Made by a program: the position numbers and the translations under genes | Source of the DNA: Alternaria dauci | Lineage: Eukaryota; Ascomycota; Dothideomycetes; Pleosporales; Pleosporaceae | DNA length: 64,000 nucleotides | Assembly: GCF_042100115.1 (NCBI RefSeq) | Contig: NC_091277.1 | Location: forward strand, 1,302,001 to 1,366,000 | Reading direction: 5' to 3' | Shown: in pieces, positions 32,107 through 45,100 of the stretch | How the letters are laid out: the number at the start of each line of letters is the position of its first letter | Numbering within the stretch: position 1 is the stretch's first letter | Notes under the pieces: generated by a model | Databases searched by the model: none | Told to the model about the DNA's origin: nothing | What the model saw: only the letters and a program-made list of their open reading frames with translations

Positions 32107-34943
32107 TTACTCGTTCAGCTCAACGTAATTTGCGGGGAAGAGACCTGATTGACCGTTGTAGCTACCGAGCCACCAGTCTTCATCCGGAAATTCCTTCAGT
32201 AGTATTAGCATTGGGTTAGACAGACATACGGATGTTCTTACCAGTCCAGTAACTGTGGCACCTTCAGGGAAGCTCAGCTCGTTATCCTCGGCGGCTTCAT
32301 AATCGTAGAGAGCAGTGGCAGTAGGGCCAGAACCGCCAGCTGGCTGTGGTGGTGCCGCGGCAGGCTCGGGCTCCTGTGGCGCCGAGGGATGCGTAGGCAG
32401 CGCTGGTGCAGCACCGGCATCGTCGTCGCCCTCCACTAACTCAACATAGTTGGCCGGGAACAGACCACGCTCGCCTTGCGAGTTGGTGCCCATCCACCAG
32501 TCATCGTCTACCATATCGATATCCGTGACGTACTCGCCTTCGCGAAGCTCGACCTCGTTATCCTCGGCCTTCTCGTAGTCATACTGAATGACTGCACGCT
32601 TGCCAGAGCCACCTGCACCCTGATCGTCATCTTGAGCAGAAGCGACGGCAGCGCCGACGGCGGCACCTCCTACAGCGGCGGCACCAAAAGTGGCAGCCGC
32701 AACAGCGGCACTAGCACCACGAGCAGGATCCTTAGCTTCCACTTGGGGCTCGGGAGACAGGTCGCGCGCTTGCTGCTTGGCTGCTTGATCAAGTGAACGA
32801 GCAGGCATAGGTGGTGCGTGTTCCTCGGCAGGAGCCATCTCCTCGGGTTCCCGTCCGCGAGCGACAGGCATCGCAATACGAACTGGAGAACCAGCAGGCT
32901 CGGGAGATGGGCTTCGAGGCGGTTGGGGTGGTGGAGAAGGCACACGCTGGTGTTGGGTTGCAGGAACGTCCTCCTCCTCTGCTTCTGGCTCCTTGGGCCG
33001 GGTAGGCAGACCCGGCATTGGAATGCCCCTTGGGCCTGCGTTAGGCTTGCTAGAAGTGTCGAGAGGTGGTGGGCTGGAGGCTCGTGGCTCTGGTACAGGA
33101 CGCGAAGAGGGTGCTCCCATGATGGGGGCGGTACCTGAAAAGCGATCCTTGAGCGAACTTACACCACCAGCTGCGGGCGAAGCAGGCTCCTCCTGTTGAG
33201 CCGCATCACCCGTGCGTTGCTCACTGAGGTTGCTGGCAGACTGTCCTGTTCGGGTTGTCTGTACAGGAGCCCATGATTTGCCAGAGTAACCACTTTGCCA
33301 GCCACCTCCTCCACTTTGTTGGCTCTGGAGAGGAGCTGGGCGACTTGCAGCATCAGCGGCAGGCGAAGAAATGGATTCGCCACGGGCCGCCTTCTTCTCG
33401 GCCCAGATCTGTGCCGGTGTCTTTCCTCCCTCGTCGGCGAATGTCTTGCTCGCAGCGCCGACAATGGGTGCTGGAGGGGCGGGCTTTGCACCGAACCCTC
33501 CAGGAGTAGGGGCCTTGGTACCAGTGAATGCGCTCGCACCTGCAAACTTGTTTGCAACCTTTGGCTTTGGCAAGCTGGTAAGGGGCTTGGCCTGGGCGGT
33601 GAAGGCTGCTGACCTCTCTGCAAGTGACTTGGGCTTCTCCTCCTCCGCCTCCTCGTTGTTTGACGCTCCGGTTGCAGCTGGAGGTGTGCCAGAGGATGGA
33701 GGCGGGGCTTGGGCCTTTGCACGGATGGCGGCGATATCAACCTTGCCGACGGGCTCATATGCGCCCTTGACAACGGTAGGTCGGTCGTCTTTGGCATCAC
33801 GCGCCTGGGCTCGGATGGCTGCGATGTCGACTTTGCCAACTGGCTGATAAGCGCCCTTTACAACTTCAGGGCGGTCGCTCTGCGAGGGCTGGGAGCCAGT
33901 AGACTCGTCTTTCCTTGCGGTAAGCTCGGCCATGTTGACCTTTGTGGGAGTGTAGGCGGTTCCGACCTTCTCCAGCTGAGACCTGGACACCTGAGGGGCG
34001 TCGGCACCCCAGCCATCTGCATCTTCGTCGCCCTTTGGCGCCGGTGCACGTGAGCGGCCCAGCGGGTTGAAGCCAGAGTTTCCGCCTCCGATGGATGTGG
34101 GTGTGAAGACAGGCTTCTTCGCGGCAACAGGAGGTGGGCCGCGTGAGGCAGGAACGTCGGGGGCACCACCGTACTTGGCACCGGATGCATCTGCGACTTT
34201 CTCGACGATCCTCTCGGGGGTGAGGTCTGCATCGGAACGGGCGGTGACTTGGACGTGGTATCCCTGTGCGAATTAGAAGGCGAACTGGGGAGGGCTGAAA
34301 ATACGTACATGTAGAAGCTTCGAGACAACTGTAAGGTGGCTGCCAAAGTAACCCTTTGTCCGCTCTGGAACACCTTCGCCGCACTGTTTGCGAATTAGTA
34401 TTGCATCTCTGGCTGTTGTTGCTGTTGCTGCTGCTGCGGGGAGCTTACCCAAGCTATCAGGACATTCTTAGGCAGTGACGTGTTGGGGTCCTTGACTTTG
34501 ACGAAAGCAAACTGGATGCGGCCATCCGAGAATTCGTCTATCAGGTCGGCCAGCTCTCCCTCTGTACAAAGTCAGCATTGGTCCCTCTCAACTTTTCCCA
34601 GGATTGTGCTGTCATGTGCCGGCACCCGAGCTTGGGCTGACACCTCGCTACAGCCCGAAAGCTCTCCACTGTTGGGTGTTTGCTGGCTGCTGTGCATATG
34701 TAGCTATTCGAGGGGAATGCTGTGTCTATTTCACGTACCTCCGGTGCTCTGGACCTTCAAGACGCTCTCTTTCCCGCCATCTTGCTGGAACGCGCTGACA
34801 AGCGGGGCAGCTACTGTGAAGACGGCCCATTGAGCATATGTGGGCGAGCTCGCCTGGGGGCCAGACGGTGCCGGGGCATTGACGACATTCTGGTAGCTCC
34901 GGGTGATGTTGGGGCCGTTGCTGGACGTGTTGAGCGTGGCCAT
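32107..34943 (-). CDS. ABP1: Actin-binding protein 1 (ADF-H plus two SH3 domains)
   Basis: Five exons, 34943-34739, 34561-34449, 34383-34309, 34263-32242 and 32193-32107, give 833 residues. The N-terminal ADF/cofilin-homology domain (about 1-145) is split over exons 1-4 (YAQWAVFTVAAPLVS, GRIQFAFVKVKDPN, FGSHLTVVSKLLHGYHVQV). A Pro/Ala/Ser-rich region follows, with three related ~32-residue repeats around GAYxPVGKVDIAAIRA. Two SH3 domains end the protein: 687-742 (IQYDYEKAEDNEVELREGE, DDDWWMG, GLFPANYVELVE) and 779-833 (ALYDYEAAEDNELSFPEG, DEDWWLG, GLFPANYVELNE). The protein acts at cortical actin patches, activating Arp2/3 and recruiting endocytic factors. The last intron (32194-32241) is 48 nt, in frame and stop-free; leaving it in would insert 16 residues into the second SH3 domain. 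Confidence 0.95.
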
Positions 34944-35581
34944 GGTGGGAGCAGGAGGAGTAGAGGGGAAGCTTGGGGGATGTGGTGGAGAAGAGGGAGG
35001 CAGAGAGAAAAGAGGCCCAGGTGGTTCGCGGCTAGCACAATGGGTCGGGACAAGGCACAGTACGGGTATCCGTATGTGTGTATGTGTAATTGGGCGTGAA
35101 TTATCCTAGTCCAACTATGTAAGCACAGCCGGCGCGCACAAGTTCGGTGTGAAGAGCAACTATGTCATGCTTGGCTCGGGCTCCTGGCAAGCGGTGCCGA
35201 CGGCACGCCCAAGGCCTTCAAGGAGACCCTCGTCCGCCTCACCGCGACGATTGGACATAGCTCCTCCGCACCGCCTGACAACGCTGCATGCAAAAGCACC
35301 ATATCCTATATCCTGCATCCTTCAAACCGCCGCCTAGGCTCGAGGGCTCCATAGCAGCTGCATTCTAGCCTCTTCCACCTCCACTCTGCCACGACAAACA
35401 CTAGCATCGACAACACACCCATCGCACCGCCTTTTCCAGTCTCCATCCCGACGCGCGCTGATACAACGCATCTGCCGCTGTCATCAGTCGTCTGTCGTCG
35501 TCGTATGTCTCCATATCCCTGGCCTGCTCACGCCGACAATGAGTCTTTTGTGAACTTTTGCACCAGCACGGCTGCGTCGCC
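34944..35581. promoter_or_regulatory. Divergent promoter, ABP1 / large F-box gene
   Basis: 638 bp between the start codons of the two genes. The right side is CA/CT-rich, like a leader. No specific factor site is claimed. Confidence 0.45.
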
Positions 35582-38500
35582 ATGGAGGACCGGGAATCGA
35601 GCGTAGCGTCGTCGGTCGACTTCTACGGCTCTAATGCAAATCCACCCCATGCGACGGATGCGCAGAGCGACGCGCCTCCTGCGAAGCGCAAGGCAGAAGA
35701 TGCGCCCGTTGAGCATGAAAAGAAGCGCAAGCTCAGCGTCTTCTCTCCTAGCACCTCGGGCGACCTGAGACGTTGCGCAAGGCTACCACCTGAGTTGTGG
35801 CAGCATGTTTTCTCTTATTGTTCGCTTACAGATCTCGGTCGATTGATCCAGGTCAATCGATCTTTCCTATCCTATCTCTCAGACGTGCGCAGCGTGTCGA
35901 CTTCAAAGTCGCATCCTGGCCGTCTGCATCTCCTAAAGTCTGAGTCGTTGTGGGCCTCTGCCCGCAACGCAATGTGTACCAAGCCCCCGAAGCCACTCCC
36001 AGGCTTCACTGAGCTGCAGATGTGGCAGCTGGCATGGTCCAAGAGGTGCCAGTTCTGTAATAAGCTTGACTCTCACACTCCAGGCGAGCGCATATGGCAA
36101 AAAGGACCTGGCGAAGCAGGCGTGAGAGTCATCTGGCCCTTCGCCATCAGAGCGTGCGGGCCGTGCCTGCTAGAACGATGCCAGACGGTAAGCTGCGCCT
36201 TCCCACCAGACGGTCGCGACTGACATATCCAGGACGCGAGCCTTCTCTTTTCGGCGTCCTCCGCGCTACGACCCGCTCTGCCCTTCGCGCTACTCACAAA
36301 CGACCAGCATTACATTGCTGCATATGCACTGCAATCTGTAACCACGCCGGCCAACGTGGACATTGCCAAATACTACTACAAGAAGCATGTCGAGGAAATC
36401 ACGCACGAGATGAATGAGGCCATTGGCCGCGGCCCTGCTGCAGCCGAGGAGTGGTCCAAAGGACTCGATGCTCGCGGGAAAGAACGCATGAAGGCAGCCG
36501 AGAACTGGGAGCGCTGGGAGGTTAGGGATCAATGGATGGAAGAGCACAAGGATGCGATGCACGCAGCATCTGCAGCTCCCTCACACGCTGCCACGTCACA
36601 CAGAGAACCGTCCAGGTCACCCCCTCGCCGAACTCCTTCTCCCATAATTCATGCCCCGGTTCCAGCGAGTAAGTACATCTCTGCTGTCTCATTTGCTGCC
36701 AGACATGGCCATGCCTCTCGATACCTCAACAACACCCCTCCAGTTCCCAACCTAACAGGTGTAGCACCATCGTCTCAGCATGCGCAAGCCCGACCGCCCA
36801 CTGTCCCACCACAGGCTTTTACCCCTTCTGGCCAGCGAAATCTTCACGATGCAAACGAAGCCAAGGCGACGCGGAAGACCGACATAGAGCGCCGGTGTCA
36901 GCAGATGGATCCTCCTATCGCTCCGAACATCCTGCGCCACATGGACTCGTTCAAAGCTGCTATCCAGATCTCACAGCCAATGAACGACTATGCATGGAGC
37001 GTGCTTCAGCCCCGCTTGATCGCCCAACTTCCTGCTGCCCAACAAGCAGAAGCCGAACACGTGGCTCGGGCCGCTTCGTTTCCCACAAAACCAGCGGACC
37101 GTCGCCACCCGGACGCCAACTCCAAGGAGGCCAGAGAAGTCATGGATCGGGAGTGGGAAGAATCGCAACGCCCCATCCGCGACCGGCTCGATGCTATTGC
37201 CGACGACTTCATCAACCAGGACTGGGACCATGGCAATGCCGTGACCTACGACAATAGCCCAAAGTTTGCGGCTGACCTTCTTGCTCACGTGCGACGCACA
37301 TACTACGCTGAGGAAGCGGAACAGGACTCTGTTCAATCTGGGCAACATACGCGGCCTTCTACTGACATTGTAAACACTAGGCCTAGACTCGTCCTAGATA
37401 ACATGAAATGGGTGTACGACAACAAGATCAAGCCTCTAACAGAACAGTTCCGTAAGGACATTTTCCTGTGCCATGGCAGTGGATGCGAACACAACAACAA
37501 ATTCTATGGTTTCGAGGGCGTCACGCAGCACTACGGAGCCAAGCACACAGCTGCGTTCAGTTCAGGAAACGTGGTTGTGGCGTGGAGAGAAGCCGAATGG
37601 CCAGAGGAAACCCCGTTCCATCCAGATCCTTTGTCCGTCAAACAACCGCATCTTGCTCATCACCCTTCTTCTAGCACGAACGGATTTGGTGGCTTCTATG
37701 GCGGATACTCACGCGCAGGGACTTCGACACCTCACATGCCTACTCATCATCCACAGGCAAGCCCCGGGCCTTACAACTATGGAGGTCAGTACAATGGACC
37801 GTTTGCTCCACCACAGGTTCCTTCTGGTCCAATGCCCGGATACGAGTACCCCCAGCCATACGCAACTCCAGTGGACATGTACGTACACCAAGCCATGGGA
37901 CCTCCGGGCTATGGTGCTCACACGGCCCAGAATCCATATTTGACCTCTCCTGCAATGATCAACAATGCCATAGCTCCTCCTCCTCCTCCTCCACCACCAC
38001 CACCACCCAACATGCCACCACCTGGTCAAGGAGTTCCTGAGATCGCTCCTAGCGGTACAGAAGATACTGGCCAAAGTACTAGCTCGTTTGACAAGCAAGT
38101 AAGTACGGTCATCGAGATGGCACAGGACATCTGGAAGCGCACCTCTGGGATCAAAGACATGCCGAACAGCCTCCGGATCTATGTGTTGCTACATCGCGTC
38201 ATTTCCAAGTTCCACGTAGAGTTCAACCACGAACCGAACCTGAACCACTTCATTGATGCCATGTCTAATCATGAGATGCCAAAGGCTTTGAAGCATGCTC
38301 CAGGGCTCTCGTGCAAAGCTTGTCAGACTGGCTCTTCACATCACCTGGGAAGTTCTTTCTACTCGAAATCGGAAGAAAGAACAACATATACTGTACTGGG
38401 CCTGCTATCCCACTTCAGGAGCCATCACCTGCCATATCAGCAACATGTGCCTGGCCATGGAATTTCTGTTGCTCCTCTGGACTGGAAGGAAGACATGATC

Positions 38501-40284
38501 GAGCTACCCAGCGAACGTTTCATTTCTGGACTCATACACGCTCCAGGAATGGACGACGAGAAGCTACTAATGGTAGCAACTGTCTTCCCCAGCCTGTTTC
38601 CCATGCCGTTGCCCAAGATCGGCGTGATTGATAGCCATGGCCTTGCGTCCCCGGCCTCATCAGGACCAAAGGATACGGACAAAATGCCTGGTGCAATCGA
38701 TGTTCCCGGTGAAACTATAGCACGTCCCAGCTCTGTCATAAATGCCGCAGAAGTAAACTTGCCACTGCCACCCAAACCACTGGAGGCTGGTTATGACTCT
38801 GTTCGACCAGCTCTTGCCGGCGAATCGAATGAGGCATCAGGCTCCACGAACAGAAAACGTTCTTACCGACAGAGCCCGCCCGTCGAGCGCAGGCAGCACC
38901 ACTATGATGAGCCTCGGTACTATGTAGGTGATGTTCAGTACTCCACGAGATGTTCAATGGGACTAATATACTTCTCTATTAGGTGTCAAGGGATCATCTT
39001 GATGACGGCTATCACCGTCAGCGGGAGTACGTGGAGTACGCCCCTAGCCCCAGGATCATCCATGGAGGCCCTGCGTATGACGACTATTCCGGTCGCCGGA
39101 CAGCGTTCCGCGAGCAAGAGCGATTCTATGGACCACCCGAAGATGTGGTCTATGCGCATCCGCGGGAAGGAAGTCACGGCAGTCGGGAATACAGTGCGTA
39201 TCCCCGCCCGGTTCGGTACTACGAAGAAGACGACCACCGGCCTGAATATCGGTTCATGAACGAGCGCCAGTCGAGAGATGCAAGTCCGCCTCAAGGGCAA
39301 TCTGCAGCGGATCGATTCCTGGCGGAGAATGAGCCTCCTCAGCCACCTCCGTCACAAACACAGCCAGAAGTCGAGGCCGCAATACCAGCGCAGGAGAACG
39401 GAGACGGACCTCGTTATACGCCCCCACCGCCAGATACTTCTGTACCGGCCGAAGCAACGGCACCTGTGCGCCCACTTGCGCCACCACATCCTCGTGCTCC
39501 ATCAACTGTTTCTAATAATTCTCGATATGATGATTATCAATCCAACGGGTACCGGATGCCGATGCCTGGAACGAGCGGTCCACCACGAAGGTCTGGGCCC
39601 CAACGTCGAAGAGATCGACCGAATGACAATCGAGGGCCGTCTCGATACCATCGATATATGAGTGTCGCACGCGAAGACCCCTACGGCCGCGGATCTAGCA
39701 TGAGCCGTTCGCAAAGCAGGAGATACGAGGAACAACGGCGCCGTATTGATCAACAAGAAACACCGCAACCCAATGCCGAACCTGACTACGAGCCTACGTA
39801 TTCTAGAGAGCACAGTGTTGATCAGTCCGTACAGGACGATGGCTTCTATCCTCCCGCCCGCCGTCATCCGCGGGGCTACGTCTCTGTGCAAGATCGCCTG
39901 CATCCACATGCGTACTCACCACCACGATATCGTTATGACGAACCTCGCGGACCACAGCCAGTTTATGTTGATGAGTATGGACATCCCATACACGACTACG
40001 AGGTTATTCGTGTACGCGGTGACACTAGGTACCGCACCCCGTATATGCCACATCAACCTCATCGATACGAACATGATCCATATGGATACGTGCCGGTACA
40101 ATACGAGAGACCTCCACCACAGAGATACAACAGTCGCCCTGAAGAGTATATGTACTACGAGGAAAGGGAGAGGCCGATACCCAGGCGAGCGGTGCCGGAA
40201 GCGGAGAACGATGCATACGAGCCGCCGCCACCCGAGATCAAAGTGGAGAGCGTGCCTGTGCCCATGCCACCAGAGGCATCTTGA
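35582..40284 (+). CDS. Very large F-box protein with zinc-binding-like motifs and disordered tail
   Basis: Exons 35582-36187, 36233-38923 and 38983-40284 give about 1532 residues; a probable extra in-frame intron at 36669-36743 would reduce this to about 1507. An F-box lies at about 66-105 (RCARLPPELWQHVFSYCSLTDLGRLIQVNRSF). A paired CxxC arrangement follows (CQFC and CGPC), then a helical region (KYYYKKHVEEITHEMNEAI). Further on is a C2H2-like segment (LCHGSGCEHNNKF ... QHYGAKH), a run of 11 Pro, and a second Cys/His-rich patch (LSCKACQTGSSHHLG). The last ~400 residues are Arg/Tyr/Pro-rich and disordered. The F-box suggests an SCF ubiquitin-ligase adaptor; the RS-like tail hints at an RNA- or chromatin-linked substrate (inference). 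I do not recognise a named orthologue outside filamentous fungi. Confidence 0.8.
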
Positions 40285-40663
40285 TTCCGCATGTTAGCGT
40301 GGCGTTTGAGATTGTAACGATTCCCTGGTCTTGTCTGTGCCTCTGCTATCCTACATCTAGCTTTGCATAGCTCGGTGTTGTGGATTTGAGTCGGCTAATG
40401 CTATCTTGTTTGGTTTGGTGGTCTGCACTATCAGATAATGACACTCTTGTAGTAACTTCTTACCCAAATTTAATACGATGGTTTTGCTTCTACGAAATAT
40501 TCACACCAGGCGAGAGCCAATACCCTTTCCTGGTGAGTGGTAGTGAGCGTGTACAACCACGGAAACCGGAAAGAAGACATGGCGGACAACTTTTATTCTG
40601 GCACATGTGCCTTCTATAGGGTATCAACATGAAAATAGGACAAAGGAAGCAGAGGAAGCATGT
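40285..40663. other. Convergent 3' region
   Basis: 379 bp between the F-box gene and MTD1 stops; no gene seen. Confidence 0.5.
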
Positions 40664-41795
40664 CTATGCGGTCGACTGAATGACTGGTTCCACTGAAGAC
40701 TTCTCATCCACTCCCTGAGCGGCAGCATCGATTTTGTTTTGAGCAAGGCGCTGCAACACGGTCAGTATGGCTCTGCGGCTGTAGACATGATTACATACCA
40801 GCAAGTTTCTCAAGAGCACTGCAATGGTGACCTTGCCAATGGCAGGAACATATATTGAGGCCTTTTCCTTGACCTCTGGTGTGAAGTTCCTCTCACTGGA
40901 AAAGTTGATGCATGCAGCTCCGTCCTTCATCAACTCCAGTGGGACCTTGTACTTGTCCCCAGGGACACCGCTGATGACTACGTCGCTAAGCGGGAGGCAG
41001 TCATTAAGAGTCCAGCCAGGCTTCTCCACCACTTCGTGTCTTCGCTTCCTCAGACCAACGCCTCGTGTAAACTCTTGTACGTCACTGATATCCACGCTAT
41101 ATACGTGAGCGCCGTCGTTTGCCAGTAGTGCGGCCAACGGCCTGCCTACCACCTCACTTCTGTTGATGACAGTAATAGTACGCCCATGAAGCCTGTTGCC
41201 GTACGGGAGGATGGTGTTGTAGATCCTCAGATACTCGAGGATCTTGATCACGGCCAACGGGGTACACGGCAAGATGCTCTTTTTCGTGTTGGCAGGGTCG
41301 AGGAAGCGGATGTTCTGGTACATGTTGAAAATGTAACGATGCGATAGTCCCTCAACATCCTTGTCGATGGAGACAATCTGCTGAAGATATTGGTCCTGAC
41401 GGTTGCCGAAGATGGGGTAGTAAACGATTATGCCGTCAACGGCAGGGTCGTTGTTCGCTTCGATGAGGCGATCCTCGAGAAGTTCGCGATCAACTTCGCG
41501 CAGATCAAATGCGAAGCCACTATATCAGCGTTAGTAGGCGGCCTTGACCCAGCTTGCAGCCAGAGCCATGGCGATGGAAGAAATGGGTTTTTGTTAGTGG
41601 ACGCGCTCACTTTTCAACACAAGTTTTGCCAGTCCATTCTGCGTATACCCTCGCTGCAGGATCAGCGCTGGAGAGGAAGCCAACAAGAAGCGGTTTGCGC
41701 TGAATCTTGTTCAGACCATCGCGCACCTCGTCCAGAAGACACTTGGCGATGTTGTTCGCGAGGATAACTTTGCAGTTTGGTTTCTCGTCGGCCAT
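40664..41795 (-). CDS. MTD1: Methylenetetrahydrofolate dehydrogenase (NAD+), cytosolic
   Basis: Three exons, 41795-41611, 41519-40799 and 40750-40664, give 330 residues, close to yeast Mtd1 (320). The tetrahydrofolate-binding N-terminal domain includes LVGFLSSADPAARVYAEWT and, after splicing, the family-typical NDPAVDGIIVYYPIFGNRQD. The NAD-binding Rossmann part includes GRTITVINRSEVVGRPLAALL, matching the monofunctional NAD-dependent form, with NRSEVVGRP as its signature. It oxidises 5,10-methylene-THF to methenyl-THF in one-carbon and purine metabolism. The last intron (40751-40798) is 48 nt, in frame and stop-free. It is divergent from MMS19 across 342 bp. Confidence 0.95.
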
Positions 41796-42137
41796 GGCGG
41801 GGTAACTTTGCTGTTTGGGGATATGTCTGGGGATTCAGCGGGCGGTAGTTGTCAGTGCAAGTCGATCAAGAGACGAATTTTCCAAGTCCAATTTTATTTA
41901 ACTGCACGGGACCACGAGCACCAGTCGAGCTTCTTACATTGGCGCAATGAACGCTCTTTTCTTCACTGCCGAACACTTACCATCACTTTTTTTGCGCGAC
42001 CCGCCCCACCATCCGATACCGGCCAATCAGCAGCACCGCAACTCCGTAACGTCATTGCCGTGAGTCTGCAACTTTCCGAATCGCGTGCTTTCGAGGCACC
42101 CAACAACACAGTACGATCCCCCTGATGCAACGAGAAC
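41796..42137. promoter_or_regulatory. Divergent promoter MTD1/MMS19 with CCAAT box
   Basis: A CCAAT pentamer at 42023-42027, in the context GGCCAATCAG, is a strong match to the HAP/CCAAT-binding-complex site (CCAATCA). It lies 115 bp from the MMS19 start and 228 bp from the MTD1 start. Confidence 0.5.
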
Positions 42138-45100
42138 ATGTCAGATATCCAGCAATATCTGCTCGACTTCGACAGGAATAAGAAGGAGGCGACGACGACT
42201 GCTCAACGGAGCGCAACGCGTATGTACGATGCTCCGGCGGGGCATCAAAGTGGAATGAGGGCTGATGGCAGACAGGACTGAAGAATGGCGAGTTGAAGCT
42301 AATAAGCGTGGTCACTGACCTTGGAGAGTTCTTGAATAGCGAGGATGGGGCGACACGATCAAAGAGTACGTACACCTGGAGCTGCAGTACGTACGGTCTA
42401 TGCTAATCTAGCGCAGCAATGTCGTATCTCGCAGAGGTACTGGCATCCGTTCCGCAGAAGGTCCTCTCTCTTCAACAGCGTACGTCTATCACGATCACTT
42501 CACCCATACTACATCGGCTCACGTACCGGTCCACCACACACTTCGGGTCCCAGCCGAAGGAAGCCTCAGACGGACGGGGCGTTCTTAGGATGGGACGATA
42601 CTGCAGTGCGCAAGGGCTGGACTGACACGAAGCTTAGGAAACCTACTTTGCGATTTTATTCTTTCCCGAACCGAAGATAACGAAGGCCTCGGGTCATGTG
42701 CAAAGGCACTATTGGCATTGGAGGAGCTAGGGAAGTGGGACGACCAGCGGGTAGTCGGTATCGTTGATGCCCTCCTGAACAATACACACCCGCTGCGCCA
42801 ATACAAGCAGCAGAGCGAACGCTACCCAGTATTGCGCCTGATCGACACACTTATGGCAAAGTACCGCGGAGTCCCACAAGCCCACCACGACGCGACGCCG
42901 GACTTCTTGGGGCGCTTCATAGCCTATTTTGACGGAGAGAAAGATCCTCGAAACCTAATGGTCGTATTCTCAATTCTGAGGGTACCAATGACTGAGTGGA
43001 ACATTGGTGCAGATGCTCAGGACCTATTTGACGCAGTCTTCAATTACTTCCCGATTACCTTCAGGCCGCCTCCCGATGACCCATACGGCATTACAGCGCA
43101 AGACCTCAAGGATCGCCTGCGAGATTGCATTTCGTCCACAGCCGACTTTGCGCCATACGCATTCCCTGCGCTTCTGGATAAGCTTGATTCCACGTCCATG
43201 AACACCAAGCGAGACGTTCTGTCGACCATTACTGCCTCAGTGACCGAGTACGGGCCACGGACAGTATCGTTATACGCAGTTACACTGTGGGATGCGCTGA
43301 AGTTTGAAGTCCTGAACGTACAAGAGGAGGATCTGGCGAAAGAAGCACTTGCAGGTCTAGCTGCGATTGCAAGGACGCTTTTACAGGGTACTCCAGGATC
43401 ACTCAACGCATATCTCAAACCAATCATCAAGGAGTGCAACGAGCATCTAGAAGATGCGCCAACCAAACAATCACAGGCTTCCGCAAGGTTCCTACAGAGC
43501 ATTGCCAACGTTTCGCCCGAAGTTACTAGAATTCTACTGGCTGGAGTGCTTCCGAATCTCTTTTTACTGTTCCAAACAGCCGATACTATGGCAAAGCGCC
43601 GGGGATTACTAGACGTTCTTGTTCAACTCATAAAGGCCAACATCGACGTGTATGGTGACTGGAAGCAGATGGGTCCTGGTGGAGCAGAAGTCAGCAACAA
43701 TGCGCTCGCTCAGTTCCGAGACCAAGCACTGGAGGTAATGCTGAATGGTCTGGAGACAGCTCCCACCAAGGAGGTATCTTTCCGACTCGTCTGTCTCGAC
43801 GGACTCATCCAGTTATCGAAAGCGCGAGGATTGCTCAGCGATGAAGACATCGGCCGTATCATCCAGCTTTTGCATTCTATTGTCATCCACGAAGAGTCGT
43901 ACGGCAAGGATGAGATCAAAGAAGCAGCTATTAATGGCATCGTCGAGATTGCCCACCAGAAGCCACAGGTTGTTGTAGAGAGAGCATTTCCGGCTTTTCT
44001 TGCCCAGCTTCCAGATACTGACGCAAATGGATCAAGCAACTACTCGACCGTGCTCGAGGCCTTTGCCAAGCTAGCAAGCGAAGAGCAAGTCTTCGACACA
44101 GTTTTACTGCGGCTCAAGAACAAGTTCAGCGCGGCAGTCCAGCAGGGTGCTTCTTCTACATATATCGTCGCGCTCCTCTCTGCGATGCTGTACGCCCTCA
44201 AGAAGTGCGAGAACAAGCTATCGCAGGGTTCTGACAGTTCGACCTATTATAGAGACATCGCATTACCACTTCTCCAACGCACATCAGCTTCTGATGAATC
44301 ACATCCGGTGGCCTTCGACGACGAGACAACACTAGATCTTGTTGGTCGTATTTGCAACTTGATTATCAGACACTTGCCTATCCATCAGCAGAATACTGTT
44401 GCTACCGAGCTGTACACCCTATTCCGGGAAAAGCCACAAATGGAACTGCCACCTTTCAACCTCAGTGCTGGCACCGAAGCGAATAAGACCATGATCGTCT
44501 CTACCCACCTCCTCGCTTCCCTTCGCAAGGATGCAATCTTGCCCTGCGAACTACAACTCTTAGTTTCTTCTCTTGCGAACTACGCCCAGCAACCCTCCCT
44601 GTCTCTACCTATCCGGTCAGCCTCCCTTCGTCAAATGTCGCTGGTCATCAACAAGTACTACAGTTCTGCAGCACTCAAGACAAGCATGGATCCTCTCGTC
44701 GCCGAATTCGATCTCTTCAGCCCAGAGAAGCTTGACCCACCACGGATACGCATCATCTTCGCTTGTCTCAAAGGCATAGTGCTACGGAGTAGCCCTGCGC
44801 TGAACACATTGTACCCAACGCTATTATCCCTCCTATCACATCCGAAGTATGGAAGTGCAGTTGCTCAAGGTTTCACAACTCTTCTGCAACCCGACGACCT
44901 TCTCACCAAAGAGAACCACTGCCAAATTCTTGGCCTACATAAGCACAAAAGCTTCGCCTTGCTGGTACCAAGTATTACAAAAGCGTTCCGAGAATCAGAT
45001 GCCCAGACCAAACCTAACTATCTCATCGCACTTAGCGGTGCGCTAAGATGGATGCCTTTTGAGATAACAGTCGAAGAAGTCGGGCAACTTGTTACTCTTC

